A DNA stretch of 64,000 nt, from assembly GCA_017506865.1 (NCBI GenBank), contig JAFCMP010000246.1:372001-436000 (forward strand). The letters are read 5' to 3'. The DNA comes from Tribonema minus. Lineage: Eukaryota; Sar; Xanthophyceae; Tribonematales; Tribonemataceae. A program made the translations under genes and the position numbers. Positions 11,804 to 24,104 of the stretch are shown one piece after another; the first letter of the stretch is position 1, and every line of letters begins with the position of its first letter. A model generated the notes under the pieces. The model worked only from the letters and a program-made list of their open reading frames with translations. It had not been told where the DNA came from and did no database searches.

Positions 11804-13601
11804 TGTACAAAGTGTCCAGAAATACAGGCTGCCTTGCAAGGCGGCTGAGGGATGGACCTCTGGTTGTTGCATCAATGGCAATGAGCTGGCGATTGAGTGG
11901 TGCAATGCAAGTGTTGGGCTGTCTGCACTGCGTTGCCAAACCAACAGCATTCGGGGTACGCCAATGTTGTGTGCATGCAGCACTATTTGGTGATGTGTTG
12001 TGTGTTGTGAAATAAATGGGCACTGAGTACATGTTCGTGCTCCGCATATCCTTGACCTTTTGAGTCAACGACTGTAGAAAAGTACAATTTCATCTCATGG
12101 CATGCTGTGCTGCATGTAGTGTCATGGCCATCCATCACCGTTGCACAAAAAGTTTGCAATGGCATTCACTAGCTGTTCAAGGCGCCAATGTATACGGGCA
12201 TATGAAGGGCACCGATGACACTTGCCAACTTTCACGCTTCACTGTGTACGATAGGCTGTCAATTTGTCGCCACCCGCTCGATCACGATGGGTCGACATTG
12301 GCAGCGCCAGCATTTGGCTTGCCCTAATGCCCCCAAGTGCTGACCGTTTGCCTCATTTGCACATTGTCCAGCATACATGGTTCAGGTGTCATAAAGGCTG
12401 CACGTTGGCTCGGTAGTGCATGTCGAAGCCACGCCAACTGATGGTAGATGTTGCTAGCGTTGCTAGGTTGACGCATGCTTCACAACTCCAGCTGCTCAAG
12501 CGAGGCTCTTCACACAGGCATGCCACGCAGTGTATTGAGCCTGCAGCCGTTGTGATGCTCAGATTGTGCTGCATGCAGGCCATTCCAAGCATGGGGCATG
12601 CCTGCTCCAGCAAGAGCTTGCGCGCAGATGCTTGCATGCACATTGGTGCTATGTGTATATGCTCTAGGCAAGCAGCGCATTGCTGATCGCTGCTAAGCTG
12701 CGCCAGCAAGTTCAAGGTCGACTCGAAGCGCATGCCGGCGGCGGCAGCGCACGCGGCGACATAAGGCACACAAAGGCGCTGTGGCAAAGGAACAACGCAC
12801 AGCCAGGCCGGCAAAAGCAGCCGAGGACGAAGACGGGCCCATATGCGTGTAATGCGTCTCATTCACTGCTCTCAAAGAGGTGCGAACCACCTAGGGGGCA
12901 TGGTCGGAGCCAGCTCTATCTGATGCACGTGGAGAGCCAATGAACCATGAGCATGCATGTGGGAACAATGAACAGGAACGGGGGAAAGTGAAAACAAAGT
13001 GTTGCAGCGGGTCTGTGCTCCGCGCAGGGATGTGGTGTAGGGGGAACGGGGGGGGGGGGGGGTACGTGTGATCAAGGCGCACAGAGGGGGGGGGGGGTGC
13101 ACCACTGTGGCGTGCCGCACAGCACTGCTGCGCAAGCGGGAACGGGAGTTCCAGCTCCGCCACAGGGGGGTGCACCCTCCTGACACACAATATCTATTGG
13201 CCTTAGCGTACTTCACATGGAGCTGCAGGAGGGGCACGGAACGGTCACGACACGATTCGCGGGGGGGTCGACCTGACATCAACCGCCCCCCTGCCACGTC
13301 AGTGGGGTGATGTGCACCGTGCGTTTGAGTGCGTCTGATCTACTGTGTTGCAAGTTCACACACAGTTGTTGTCATGGTGCTGAGCGGTGCCACCAAGACA
13401 ATGGCAGCACCGGCGGCGGCAGCTGTGCTGCCACCACCACCAGCAGCAGTGGCTACAGTGGGTGCGCTATCAGCAGCAGCCGCCGAGCACACCACAACTG
13501 CTGTTGCTGGGGGGGGGGGGGGGGGGGGGGGGGTTGTACGCCTGCTCACCTGCCTCTGAGGCACCTGCGCCGACTGCCTCAAAGGTGGCGGCAGCAGGCG
13601 G
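11804..13601. other. Intergenic region between TRAPPC8 and the convergent unknown gene
   Basis: The two flanking genes converge here. An AATAAA at 12011-12016 could serve as the TRAPPC8 polyadenylation signal. Long G runs lie at about 13050-13062, 13086-13097 and 13508-13532. No exon-like reading frame with splice support was found on either strand. Confidence 0.6.
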
Positions 13602-16600
13602 TTACGGCAGCTGCGCCAGCGCCTCCGCCGCGAACGTGGAGTACGCGTCCGCGTATACGAGCATGTTGTAGCGCATGACGGCGAGCAGCGGCGCCGCGGC
13701 GCGCGCCGCCAGGTACCCGCCCAGGTCTACGATGCCCCTGCGCTCGGCGACGACGCGCGCCGTTGTCGCGCAACCGCCGCCGCCGCAGCAGCGCGCCGCC
13801 GCCGCCATCTCGCCCACCGCCATGAGGCAGCGCCGCAGGTACACGCCGCGCAGCGGGGAGCGGCGCTCACAGATGGCCAGCACCATGCCGCCGAGCCGCG
13901 CTGCAGCCTCAGCGCCGCTGCCGCTGCCGCCGCCGCTGCTGCACAGTGCGCCAGCCCAGTGCACTGCCTGTGCGGCCACGTGCTCCGCCGTCAGGTCCGG
14001 GGCCTCAAGCAGCGACAGCAGCTGCACAGTGCGCTCAGGGCCCAGGCCGCTGCTGCCGCCGGTCACCGCCGCCGCGATCGCCGCCGCGGCCGCCGCTGTC
14101 TCCACCGCCGCCGCCGACTGCTGCAGCCGCGCGCCGTCGAACAGCAGCGTCTCCGGGGCCTCGCAGGGCGGCAGCTGGCTATCCGCGGGGATGGAAGCCG
14201 CCGCCAGCGCACCCCCCAGAATCCCCCTGACCACCAGCGCTGTCAGCGCCGCGAAGGGGGGCTGCGGCGCGCCGCGCAGCGCCGCCAGCAGCGCCTGCGC
14301 GTTCGCCGCCACCTGAGCATCGCCGCCGCCGCCGCGCGCCTCCGCCGTTGCGATGGCGACGGCGCGGTGGACAAAGGCGCGCGTCGTGCGCAGCGGACTG
14401 AGCGTTGCTGTCGCTGCCGCCGCGGGGCACGACAGGCGCGCGAGGGCGAGCGCCGTCTCGTGGCGCGCGCCGGCCGCGCGCAGGTACGCCGTCACGGCGC
14501 GCAGCTGGTCGTTGAGCGCCGCCACGTGAAGCTCGTCGACGGACGAGAGGAGCCACTCCAGCGCGGCGCGCGCCGCAGCGAGCACGTGCGGGTTGCTGAG
14601 CGGCGCTGCCTCCATGCTCCTGTCGCCGCCGCCGCGCGCGAGCTGCAGGAAGCCGAGCAGCTGCGCGCGCAGCGCCACGCAGCGCGCGCGCGAGCACACG
14701 CGCAGCAGCCCTTCTCCGACGCGCCGAAACGCAGTGACAAACTCGCCAACAGTTGTCACCGGGTCCAGAGGGGGGGTGCGTGCGGGCGGGGGGACGGGGG
14801 GGGCGTGCGGGTCCGCGACGGCGACGGCGGAGGAGCTGCGGCAGTTACACGGCCGCGCCGTTTCGTCCAGGCGCTGCTGAGCCGCTGTGAGAAGCTGGTG
14901 TAGCGGAGCCGTGTCACCGGCCAGCGCGGCGGCTGCGATGGGGGCCCAGCGCTCGTCGTGCAGGATGGGGGCCTGCGCGCAAATACGGGGGGGGTGGGGG
15001 CTGAGTGGATGTAAACTTACTGTGTTCCTGCGCTGCAGTAGTGGTCGAATTGGTAATTGGTTGACTATTGCCCATGCGCCCCTTCCCCCCCCCAGCAATG
15101 CATGCATGCTTTGCGATCCTGAGCTGCTGTGAAGATGGGGGCTTGGGGAACAGCCTACCGGCGCCGGCCACGGGACATACCAATAGCTATCACGAAGAGC
15201 TGCTTAATTTCATGAAAAGAGAAGTAAACCATCTAGCCATTCAACAGGGCAGTAAGCCATGCACGGGCCAGTGCGCACTTTAACAGCCAAGCCATCATTA
15301 TAGTGTCGCCTGTGACCACTGCTTTTTAAACGAACATCTGCACATCTCAAGCCCGGCATACCTTGCATCTATTTCAAGATGTCCGATGAGTAACACCGGA
15401 AGCGTCTGGAGTGGCACATGCGTACTTCAGTAGTACAAAACTTTCAAAACACGCGATTGAGTGACACCAGAAGTGTCTAGCAGATTGCATACTTTTTGAA
15501 GTTCAACTTTGAAGTCACGTGCATCACCTTCCAATTCCTTCACAATCCTCACATTCCATTGTACTCAACAACCAATATGTAGCCGTGACACAGTGCGAGC
15601 CAAGTCACTAAACACTCGACTGACACCTGGCAACAACTTCAAGTCTCCGTTTTGTGCAATTGAATCAGACACTGACATGCTTATAAATGCTGGTCAGACT
15701 TGCAGATTGTCATGCAACACAAGCTTGCCCACTTGAACAACACAACCAGCCAGCTCAACGTTCAAACTTTGAATCAAAAGTTCATGGCAGGTTGGAACAA
15801 ACACAAGCTGAGCTTGCCTACTTCAAAGTAACCAGAGATCTTGACAACAGTGGGAGTATACTTCACAGGTGCTCCAAGCACACGTGTGTCGTACAACGGT
15901 TCACCTTGCAGCTGTTGAGAGCGCCGCTTTGCAAAGGTCACAACGGCCCATGACCTCCCTGCCTATTTTTTTTTGCCAGCGCACCACGAGCAAACCAAAA
16001 CGGCGTTGGTGGTCAAGCGCTGCTCCCACACTCAGAAGTCAATGCAGGCCTGCGTCACGCCTTTGTCCATGTACGCAGACCGCATGGTGGAGCGCTGCTG
16101 CTCTCGGAAACCGATGCTAACAGCATAATTTGGATGTACATTATGTAACACACTGCACAATTTATCAATAATTTTGAATTTATGAATGTTAATTCATGTT
16201 AACATCATTCACCTGTCTGCCCTCCTCGTCCACCGCGCCCGCCCCCTCGACCCTGACCTGCAGCAGGCCGTCGGTTACGCCCAGCTCGTGCACCACCGCC
16301 TCATTGCTCAGCACGTCCAGGATCGACTGCGACGCCAGCGGGCGCCGGCACGCGCGGCACATCAGCTGCAGCAGCGGCAGCTGCGCAGCAGCAGTGCTCC
16401 CCAGCGCCTGCTGCGTGTGACAGAGCCAAAGATGATGGTGAGGAATACTGTCAGCAAGGTAATGGCGTCGATTACTGCACCGATTGGCGCTGGTGATGTC
16501 GGCAAGCGCGAGCAGAGGGGGACCAAGCTGGCCTGACGGATGCCGGATGTGCGTGCCGGGTTTCAGCGGCAGCAGTAGCGGATCACTCAAACACGGCACA

Positions 16601-17722
16601 CGGTGATGTCGAGCTGGCATGGCAGCAGTACAGCAGTTTCTCTCTGCAACACAGCCAGCAGCAGATGAACACCTGTTAAAACTGCAGTGGCAGCAGCATG
16701 CACGGGAATGACCATCTCTCATCTGTCTGCACTATGAGATAAAAATATGGCTGTTGTGAGCACGACTCCATCTATGCTGAAATACTGTGTTTAGCGCCAT
16801 GTGTCAACTCATCTCAGCACCAGCTGCAGATGGGACTCTGCTATCCTGCAGCTGCACGCGACCGACACTGGGGGGGCGGAGGGGGGGGGGGGGGGGGGCG
16901 ACTCCATCTGCAGCGTCATTACGCAAGCAGGGCATGCGGACATGCGCGCACTGCGACTGCCAATATCCTTCGTAGTCGCGCAATGGCGCGTACCTGCTCT
17001 GTCGCGGCGCCAGCCTGGCGGTGGCGCTCCACACGCGCCGCTGCCGCTGCCGTCCTCGACGAATCTCCGTTGGCCTCGTAGGCGCCCCCGCGCAGCAGCG
17101 GCGGCGGCGGCGACGCCGACGGCGTGCGCGCGGCGGCGCGCAGCTGCAAGGACGCCTCCGCCGCGAGCGCGGCGCGCGCCGCGGAACGCGCGCGCTCCGC
17201 GCACGCGCGCGCCTCCTCCGCGCCGACCTTGGAAGCCAACGCGGCGGTGATGAAGGCGATGGAGAGCGCGGCGTTGGCGGCGAGCTGGGGGTCGCCCTGG
17301 GGGTCCTCGGCGCGCAGCGCGCGCGCGCACGCCGCGCGGAGCGCTGCCTCGAGGTCTGCGCGGAAGGGCGGCGCGCTGTCGAGCTGCGCGCCGAGGCGCC
17401 GCACGAAGACGCCGCGCGCGGCCGCGAGCTGGCGCGCGAGCTGCGCCCAGGATGCGCGCCGCCGCCAGCTGCTGCTGCCGCCACTGCCGCCGCCGCTGCT
17501 GCTGCTGCCGCTGCTGCTGCTGCTGTTGACGTTGATCGAGTGGCAGTGGTGGTCGAGGCGCTCCATCTGGTGCAGGCAGCGGATGACGCTCAGGGCGGCG
17601 CGTGCCAGACCGATGCCGACGCTGGAGCCCAGGACTCGGGCGGCGTTGCGGTGTAGGAGCAGGGAGATGAATTGGACGGAGTCGAGCTGGAGCTGGCGTT
17701 CTTGAGGTTGGCGTTCTTCCAT
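13602..17722 (-). CDS. Ala-rich alpha-helical protein of unknown function, 3 exons
   Basis: Exons (transcript order) 17722-16994, 16410-16213 and 14972-13602 join in phase 0 at GT-AG junctions and give about 765 residues ending at the stop at 13602. The chosen ATG (MEERQPQERQLQLDSVQFIS) is the first in the open frame after a possible acceptor at 17768, so upstream exons cannot be excluded. The protein is almost entirely predicted helix rich in Ala, Leu and Arg, with no signal peptide or transmembrane segment. A poly-Ser/Gly linker follows residue 60 or so. Blocks such as SQSILDVLSNEAVVHELGV and LNDQLRAVTAYLRAAGA suggest a helical-repeat (solenoid) scaffold. I do not recognise the family. The long open frames on the opposite strand are GC-rich shadows. 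Confidence 0.6.
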
Positions 17723-18179
17723 GGGGTGCTGGTGGCTGCCATGGTGTAACAGGCGCCTCACTCTGGAGCTGATGGTGCGTGCTGTTGTCAGATAGGCAGA
17801 AAAAAGGGGTGTGCGTATCGTGAACTTGAGGCAACAGTGGTGTATGCTATCGCAGTGAAGCTTTGGCACGCGTGTTTCTCGTGGCAGGAACATAACTTGA
17901 AGCTCCAGCTAGGAATGTGTCAAAAAGAATGCATCAGCAGCTTTGTCTTGAAGAATTCAAACAGCGGCAGGGATCATACTACACACATCATAAGCGTTTC
18001 TGCCAGGCAGCGAGAGGGATGGTGGCGGCAGCTGAACTTGGTGATGCATTCCGAGGATTTTGCTGGCAGTTGTGGCAGCTTCAACGGTGACATGACGCTG
18101 GCGTGAGAGCGAACGCGTAGCTCAAACCAAGCAGAAGTTGGCGCTCATCTGCCAAACGTCAAAAAGGCCTCTCACACAC

Positions 18180-18271
18180 CTGCGACCACTGCTGCAGCGG
18201 CACTGCGCCTGAGGATGATGTTGCTGGTGGCGGCCTTCCTGGCGAGAGGCTGCGGCCCAAGGCTGTGAGAC
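18180..18271 (-). other. Possible upstream exon of the unknown gene at 13602-17722
   Basis: The segment is bounded by a CTCTGCAG acceptor and a GTCGCAGgtgtgtgag donor on the minus strand. One frame reads SNIILRRSAAAAVVA, but only a different frame is phase-compatible with an acceptor at 17768, so the assignment is weak. Confidence 0.3.
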
Positions 18272-18465
18272 CTGCAGAGACTTGAAAGCGCAAACAAAGG
18301 CTTGCAGTCAGCACGAGAAGCATGTGCATGTTCCAGCAGGCAACTTGGGTTGAAGTGCGTGGTGTGCGAAGTATTCACCTGGATCTGCGGAAGGCATGGC
18401 TTGGAGGCGATGCCCCCTGCTGTGCATCGGCATCGCCAGCGATGTGCAACTCTGGAGGCGCCTCA

Positions 18466-18499
<34 letters not shown>
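18466..18499. repeat. (GCT)n trinucleotide repeat
   Basis: There are about eleven GCT units. It would be poly-Gln on the minus strand or poly-Leu/Ala on plus, but no supported exon covers it. Confidence 0.85.
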
Positions 18500-18500
<1 letters not shown>

Positions 18501-19811
18501 CCTCTGCAGCATGTGGTACTGGTGTCCTGGACAGATTTCGCTGTAGTGCGAGACACAGGGCGATTGGGAGGATGCGGTCTGGTGGCGCTGGCTGTAAGTG
18601 GGCTGCTGCAAGCCTGCAGCACGGCATTTTGCGACTGAGGTAAGCGCCCATGGTTACGCCGCCGTCAGGCATTGCCTTTCTGCCTTTCCGGTTCTCTGGT
18701 GGAAATTTGACTGAAAAAACTTGCCGTGTGACCCTTCGACGGCCCGAGGTTTTCCAAAAAGTGCCGCTCTTCTCTTCTAGACGGTACAGCTTTGAGGCAT
18801 GTGTCGGCCCTGATAATGGCGAGGGAGACGTGATGGCACGAGACAAGAAAGATAGAGAAATATTGGCCCGCCGCCTTGATCCACCGGAGTGCAACGCCGC
18901 AAGCCAAGGTCTCACCCAATTGGGCCCAAAGATTCCGTAGAAAGAGTACAATTGCCATTTGGCGGCGGCGGCGTTTGAGTGGTTGTCATTGCGACACTTT
19001 CAGACTGTCATACGACATGTATATTCCTTACAGCTAGATGCCAATCATCTGGGCTTTTTCGCGCCCTGAGCAAGAATTAATAGAAGTACAATTGCCATTT
19101 GGCGGCGGCGGCGTTTGAGTGGTTGTCGTTGCGACACTTCCAGACTGTCATACGACATGTAGATTCCTTACAGCTAGATGCCAATCATCTGGGCTTTTTC
19201 GCGCCCTGAGCGAGAATTAATAAAAAGTACAATTGCAAGTAGAAAGAGCGTTGGACTGGATGGTGCATGCATGGCTCAACCTCCTAGGATGCGTTGTGGT
19301 TTTCCCATATATCAGCATGATCCAGCCAATGTCACTCAGAGAATTCAAAACCTTCCACTGCTGCAAGCTGGTGTCCTTCGTTGAAGTGCAATCCCGTGAT
19401 CGAACCGTTGACACATGCCCCCTTGTTGAACTTGAGCTGCAGCGCACATGCTCAAGTCATAATCAGTGCTGGACCCCAGCAATGTAGTGCAAAGTGGTAC
19501 CCACTGCACGACACAATGCTTCTGCTGCACAGATCTGTTTCGTGCACATCACACCCAATATGGCATGTACCAGAAAGGTGGTTCAGAGGATTGTGCTAGC
19601 AGAAGCTTATGAATACCTCTACATCATTTTTTTGTGACCAGTGGCGCACAATTGTTGTCCCCACTGCATGACACCATGTCAACAACGGGTCTCAGGTGCA
19701 GGCATCTCTGAGGGACCAGATGAATGCAGCAAGGAAACACTGCGGCAGCAACATGATACGCATCATATAGAGTACCATTGCTGATGTAAGTGGTTGCATT
19801 GACATTGGAGT
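18500..19811. other. Intergenic stretch without a supported gene
   Basis: Apart from the 140-bp duplication nothing is recognisable. 18650-18940 has a different base composition (more A/T, fewer homopolymers) than the genes around it, but no frame shows family resemblance. Confidence 0.5.
18945..19235. repeat. 140-bp tandem duplication
   Basis: Copy 1 (18945-19084) and copy 2 (19085-19225) differ at only a few bases. Both contain GGCGGCGGCGGCGTTTGAG and CATCTGGGCTTTTTCGCGCC. A third copy starts (AGTACAATTGC at 19226) and stops after about 11 bases. The sequence is less GC-rich than its surroundings and shows no coding signal. Confidence 0.9.
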
Positions 19812-22254
19812 TCACGCTGCACAGGCATATTCAACCGCCCACTGCGTGCAATCAGTGACCTGCTGCTGTGCTTCGTTGTCGTCTTCATCGAGGAAGGGCT
19901 GCTGCATGTGTGCCTTCTGAAACTCACTGGGCGGCATGACCAACGCCAACACAACCTGAGGTTTGCGGTGACCATGAGGCACCACTTCAATAATGTTGTC
20001 GAGCCCATCGCTTCTCACACCGTGCTGTGACGCGACTGCGATCTGGATTATGTACAGAGTATTGCCCACTAGTGCGAACGAGTGCGCTGCAGCAAGGCAA
20101 GTGCCAGCTGTTGGGTAGTAGTACACGCCCCGTTGCACTTCAACATCAGCCAACTTGGAGAAGCGCTCGGTCGTGTGAACTGTCCACGCATGTGGGAAGG
20201 ACGCACCAGACTCACCACCGAGCTCCTTGCAAGCGAACTTCCCACCCTGGCCAAACACCCTGTGCACCATAGGCTTATAGAGCAGGCCGCGCACAGCCAG
20301 AATAGGTACCTCACCAGGAACGCTGCCAGCTGCAGCCGCAGCGACTTCTCTTGAGCGCTGCAGAACTCATCGAACACGTAGTCTGACGCCCACATCAGCC
20401 GCTTCGAGGTGAAAGCACCGCAGGTGTGGATGTGCACCAGTTTGTCTGACAGCACCACCGTGGTGCCCGTCCCCTCTCCCGTACTTCTGATGGCGGCGTG
20501 CAAATCGCCAACGCTGCAGTGATGTATGGCGGCGGTGAGCGTGCCCTGCCGCTCGTCATCATGCGCGTACTGCAGCACGTAGCGCGGCACCCCACCCCAC
20601 CGCCTGAACAGCTCTCGCACCCGCGCCTGCGGCACGTCTCGCTCGAGATCTTGGCCACTGAACAGCAGCTCAGCGCAGCGCAGCAACTCCTCCTCAGACC
20701 ACACTGGCATGAAGCGTTTGGTGGCGGCCGGCGCCTTCAGAAACTCGTGGTAGCGCACCCAGCGCGGTGTCACAAAGACGAGCGTGATGCCCCCAAACCA
20801 GCTGGTGTGCGCAGAACAGAGGACAAGGAATACAGTGTCAGACACCTGTGCACCTAGGTGACACTCCCATGAATGCAGAGTACTAACTTGAACGCCCTGA
20901 CTGTGGCACCACTCCTATGTGCTTGGTGCTTGAAGTGAGACCCATACACCCTGTCAAGCAAATTACCTTACAGCTGTGATCAGACTTACAGCTGTGATCA
21001 GGCTTGGTCATGACATCATGGCGCGGACAGCAAACCCTAGCTACCGGGTAGCTAGCCTCACCCAAATCCTCACTTGATTTTGTAGCTAACCCTAACCCTA
21101 CCCCTCACCCTAACCTTAAACCCTACGGTTTATGCCAACCCTATGGAACAAAGTCGCTTGAGTGGATGTCCCCCCCACTGCTCTAAAAAGCGCAAGTGCT
21201 ACTAGAAGTGCATGTCTGGCTCACCACCCCGTCTGATCGCTTTGCACAGCAACAGCTGTGGAAACTGATATCAGCGTAGGAAGGTTTGAGCAGCATTTGA
21301 AGGTCAGTGTTGATATGAACTCAAACCAAACCCTGACAGTTCGACTTCAGGCCCTAACTGTAGCAATCATGATTCATGACTCTATGTCATGAACCGCATG
21401 GCTGATGACTGCTTCCGCAGGTGCCAACAGAGACAATGCAGCAAGTCATTGTGATCATATTCGACTCTAAATACCACCTTTCTCTCGAAGATACCGCCGT
21501 TGTACCGTTGTGTTACATGGCTGTATTCATGTGCGTGAAGCGAGGTTGAATAGTATGGCAATGAGGCAAACAGCAGACACGCCAATCTCTTAGGTTGTGA
21601 TCTCTGCTGCTGAGGGAAAAAAGCAGATGTGGCTGGTGAAACACTCTAAGTGTGCAGCATTGCAGCATGACCGTTGCTGTGTGAGGCGAGTTACTTTTGT
21701 TGAAGGTGCGTTGGCCGCCGCACAAATGCCTACCGCTGCGTTTTGTTTTGGTATTCATGGTGAGAGCTCGCAGTAGGGCCAACACCACCCGCATCACCCT
21801 GACATTCAGCTTACCTGTAGGGCTTCTTCGACTCAGCAGGGTCGGACAGGTACCAGGCAGCTGGGTCATCCAAGTAACCGGCCGCAAGGAAGGCTTTTCT
21901 GCTGCCCTGCACGGCGGTGGCACCGCAGAAGCGGTACCAACCGGGCCCCAGTTGATACACCACTGTCCTCCCCGTCTGGCGCAGGTGCCACAGCCAGTAG
22001 AAAGCGTAGCAGGTCTTGCCGATTCCAGGCGTGCCGGTGATGACGACCCGCTGTACCCTTCTTGCGGCCACCAACTTGTTGATCTGCTCCATTAGATTGC
22101 AGTAGCAGTCCCTGATGTAGATGGCACTGCCAAAGTCGCGGTTCCCCATGAACCAGGTGCCGGCGGGCAGCTTCAGGCAGCCGTCAGCGTCCACGCTGGC
22201 GCTTGAGAGGGCGCGCCAGAAGCGGGTGACGCCTGAGAGCGCGTGAGCAGTCAA
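19812..22254 (-). CDS. Crinkler/RHS-type P-loop NTPase with nuclease-like C-terminal domain, apparent frameshift
   Basis: Exon 1 (22254-21815) encodes a Walker A loop GTPGIGKT at about residues 74-81 and a Walker B-like WYLSD near its end. Phase 2 continues at an acceptor before 20801. Exon 2 has the family hallmarks ITLVFVTPRWVRYHEFLK, PVWSEEELLRCAELLF and RRWGGVPRYVL, all typical of the NTPase shared by Crinkler (CRN) effectors and trypanosome RHS proteins. The C-terminal part, ending at 19812, resembles the restriction-endonuclease-like domain of the same family (HRVFGQGGKF, then YYYPT about 45 residues later). Near 20305 the frame shifts by one base between LRLQLAAFL and EVPILAVRGLLYK, so the copy is either broken, affected by a sequence error, or spliced unusually. 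A 1.0-kb intron separates the exons. No N-terminal Crinkler targeting domain was seen upstream. Confidence 0.78.
21086..21145. repeat. Interstitial telomere-like array in the CRN/RHS intron
   Basis: Degenerate CCCTAA units (CTAACCCTAACCCTACCCC and onward to AACCTTAAACCCTACGG) lie within the intron between the two exons. Confidence 0.7.
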
Positions 22255-23300
22255 CGCGGTGCAGTTTTTGCAGGAGCGGGCGTTGGTCGATGTTGACCAT
22301 GGTTTGAGCTTGGCCGCACAAACTCCAAAACGTACCAGTGGTGCGTGAGGTTATCAGGTATCGCTTACACAAGCATGCAAGATGCTTCTTAGAAACGCTA
22401 GTCACAGGTTGTTGTCGGGAGAATCCTAGAAATTCGGGCACCTGACAGATACAGATCAAGTCAACCGGATAAAGCCCATCCCTGTACATGATGCTTAAAT
22501 CATTGTGTCTGCTATATATGGAAACGAATCAAAAGATTGTAGGGATGTAGGCGACAATATATAGTAAACTGCAAGTGCTTCAGACTGAAACTCAAGTTGT
22601 CGTCGCACCGCTTTATCATCAGCTGCAGGACCAGAAGGTTTTCACGTATCGCCTCAGCGGCAAGGTAAACGTACCGATGAACCGGCCATGCACCGGCCAC
22701 AAATTATGGATTCAAAACAGGTACAAAAACCTGTATCTCAAGTTTTACTCCAAGTTGTACTTCAAGCACCCCAGTAACGCATCACACCAGCTGCACAGCA
22801 TGCGCTAATGTGCGTCAGCGAGCAACTGCCTAGCAGCCTGCCTGAGGTATGACCTACACAGCCAGGTAGCATATGTTGCAGTGCTGGTATTCACTGCAAG
22901 GCACGCTGCAATTTCTGCACACATTCAAGCGGTGCATGCATGTACATGCCATGTGTTGGCAAGCAATACGATGTGAGAGCACAAGCGTTGGTTCTGGTGG
23001 GCAATGGCCACTTGTGGTATGTCCATCATGTGCCTGCACCTGGCAAGCAATCAGCTTCTACAATACTGCGAATTCGGTGCAATGCTGCTGCAATGCAACC
23101 ACCGATCACAGTGGGCAGGGCGCCAAAGTCAGGGCAGTGCCGATCCAATAAGTGAGCAAAATCTGGGTCTGCCGCTGCACAGTGTCGCGCATACAAATGT
23201 TTGTCGATGCTGAATCATATTCATGACTGTACCAAAGGGAGATGAAGCAGTAGTTTTACTGAAGTTTTGATGTTGGTGTGAAAGCTTCCAAATCACTTAC
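22255..23300. other. Intergenic stretch without a supported gene
   Basis: The sequence is relatively A/T-rich around 22500-22800. No frame has both splice support and family resemblance. Further exons of the membrane protein at 23301-24104 may lie here, but I could not place them in phase. Confidence 0.4.
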
Positions 23301-24104
23301 CAGCTGGTGCCGGACGTATTCCTGGAACACATACAGGGTACAGCAGCAGCATAGGCAAAGCAACAGGCAGTGATAAGCAGGTTTGTCTTACATCCGCCAA
23401 ACACAAAGAGGGTGGCAGAAAACCAAGCTGCACGAAGGCACACAGCGACAGCATTTGACTGGCGATGTCTACCATGCGGCAAATTGCCAGAATGCTACTC
23501 ACTCCCGTGCATCGAGACAGCGTGCAGTTCGATATGAGCCTGTCCAATTCGCATACCTGCCGAAGTGGCAACGAAAACACGCACTGAATGACAGAGCGCC
23601 ACGCGGCGGCAGCAGCCGGCAACACGTGTGCCAGGTGCAAAGGTGTCGTCTGCACTCCTTTGTGCAGCGGGACTCGGCAGGTTTCTCAGCATGCGGCATT
23701 CATCAAATGAGCGCCAACACAAAGTCACATTACAGCGTTGGGGGAACAAGGGTATTTTCGACAGACACTGAACCCAACAGGATGTCAATGCATTGCTACT
23801 GAGATGTCACAGGGCCGGGATGTGGACAATGGTGCCAACATAACTTGGCGAGCCTGGAACGCCTGCAGCTCATGTGCATGCACCGACAAAATGCGCCGCA
23901 ACAAAGCGCAATCAGTGATGTGCATTCGTGAAACCTTCGTCACATACCTTCGCGCCGTAGCATTGTTGTCCCAACCAGTAGCACCACCAGTAGCACCACG
24001 AGCAGCATCACCTGCGCCAGCAGCATCAGTGGGATGCCAGGATCTGGCGTCCCTGTCACCGGGCAAAGTCCGCTCCCTACTTGGGTGTACATGTTCTGCC
24101 TCAT
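23301..24104 (-). CDS. Multi-pass membrane protein, N-terminal two exons (partial)
   Basis: Exon 1 (24104-23948) starts MRQNMYTQVGSG and contains one strongly hydrophobic helix (PLMLLAQVMLLVVLLVVLLV). Exon 2 (23427-23301) follows in phase 1 at a GTGCAG acceptor and adds a second hydrophobic region (FSATLFVFGG, then LLITACCFAYAAAV). It ends at a good GTAAGT donor. The remaining exons were not found. The look is that of a transporter-type membrane protein, but no family is assigned. The agreement of phase, splice sites and hydrophobicity is the only support. Confidence 0.42.

Noticed and set aside
13675..14903. Long open frames on the plus strand opposite the 13602-14972 exon
   Set aside because: They are Ser/Ala/Arg-rich translations of GC-rich DNA. 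The minus-strand frame has helix-like composition and phase-compatible splice sites.
18375..18622. Poly-Gln proteins encoded by the GCT repeats
   Set aside because: The repeat is open in every frame by chance and no splice or family support was found around it (the same holds at 24946-24981).
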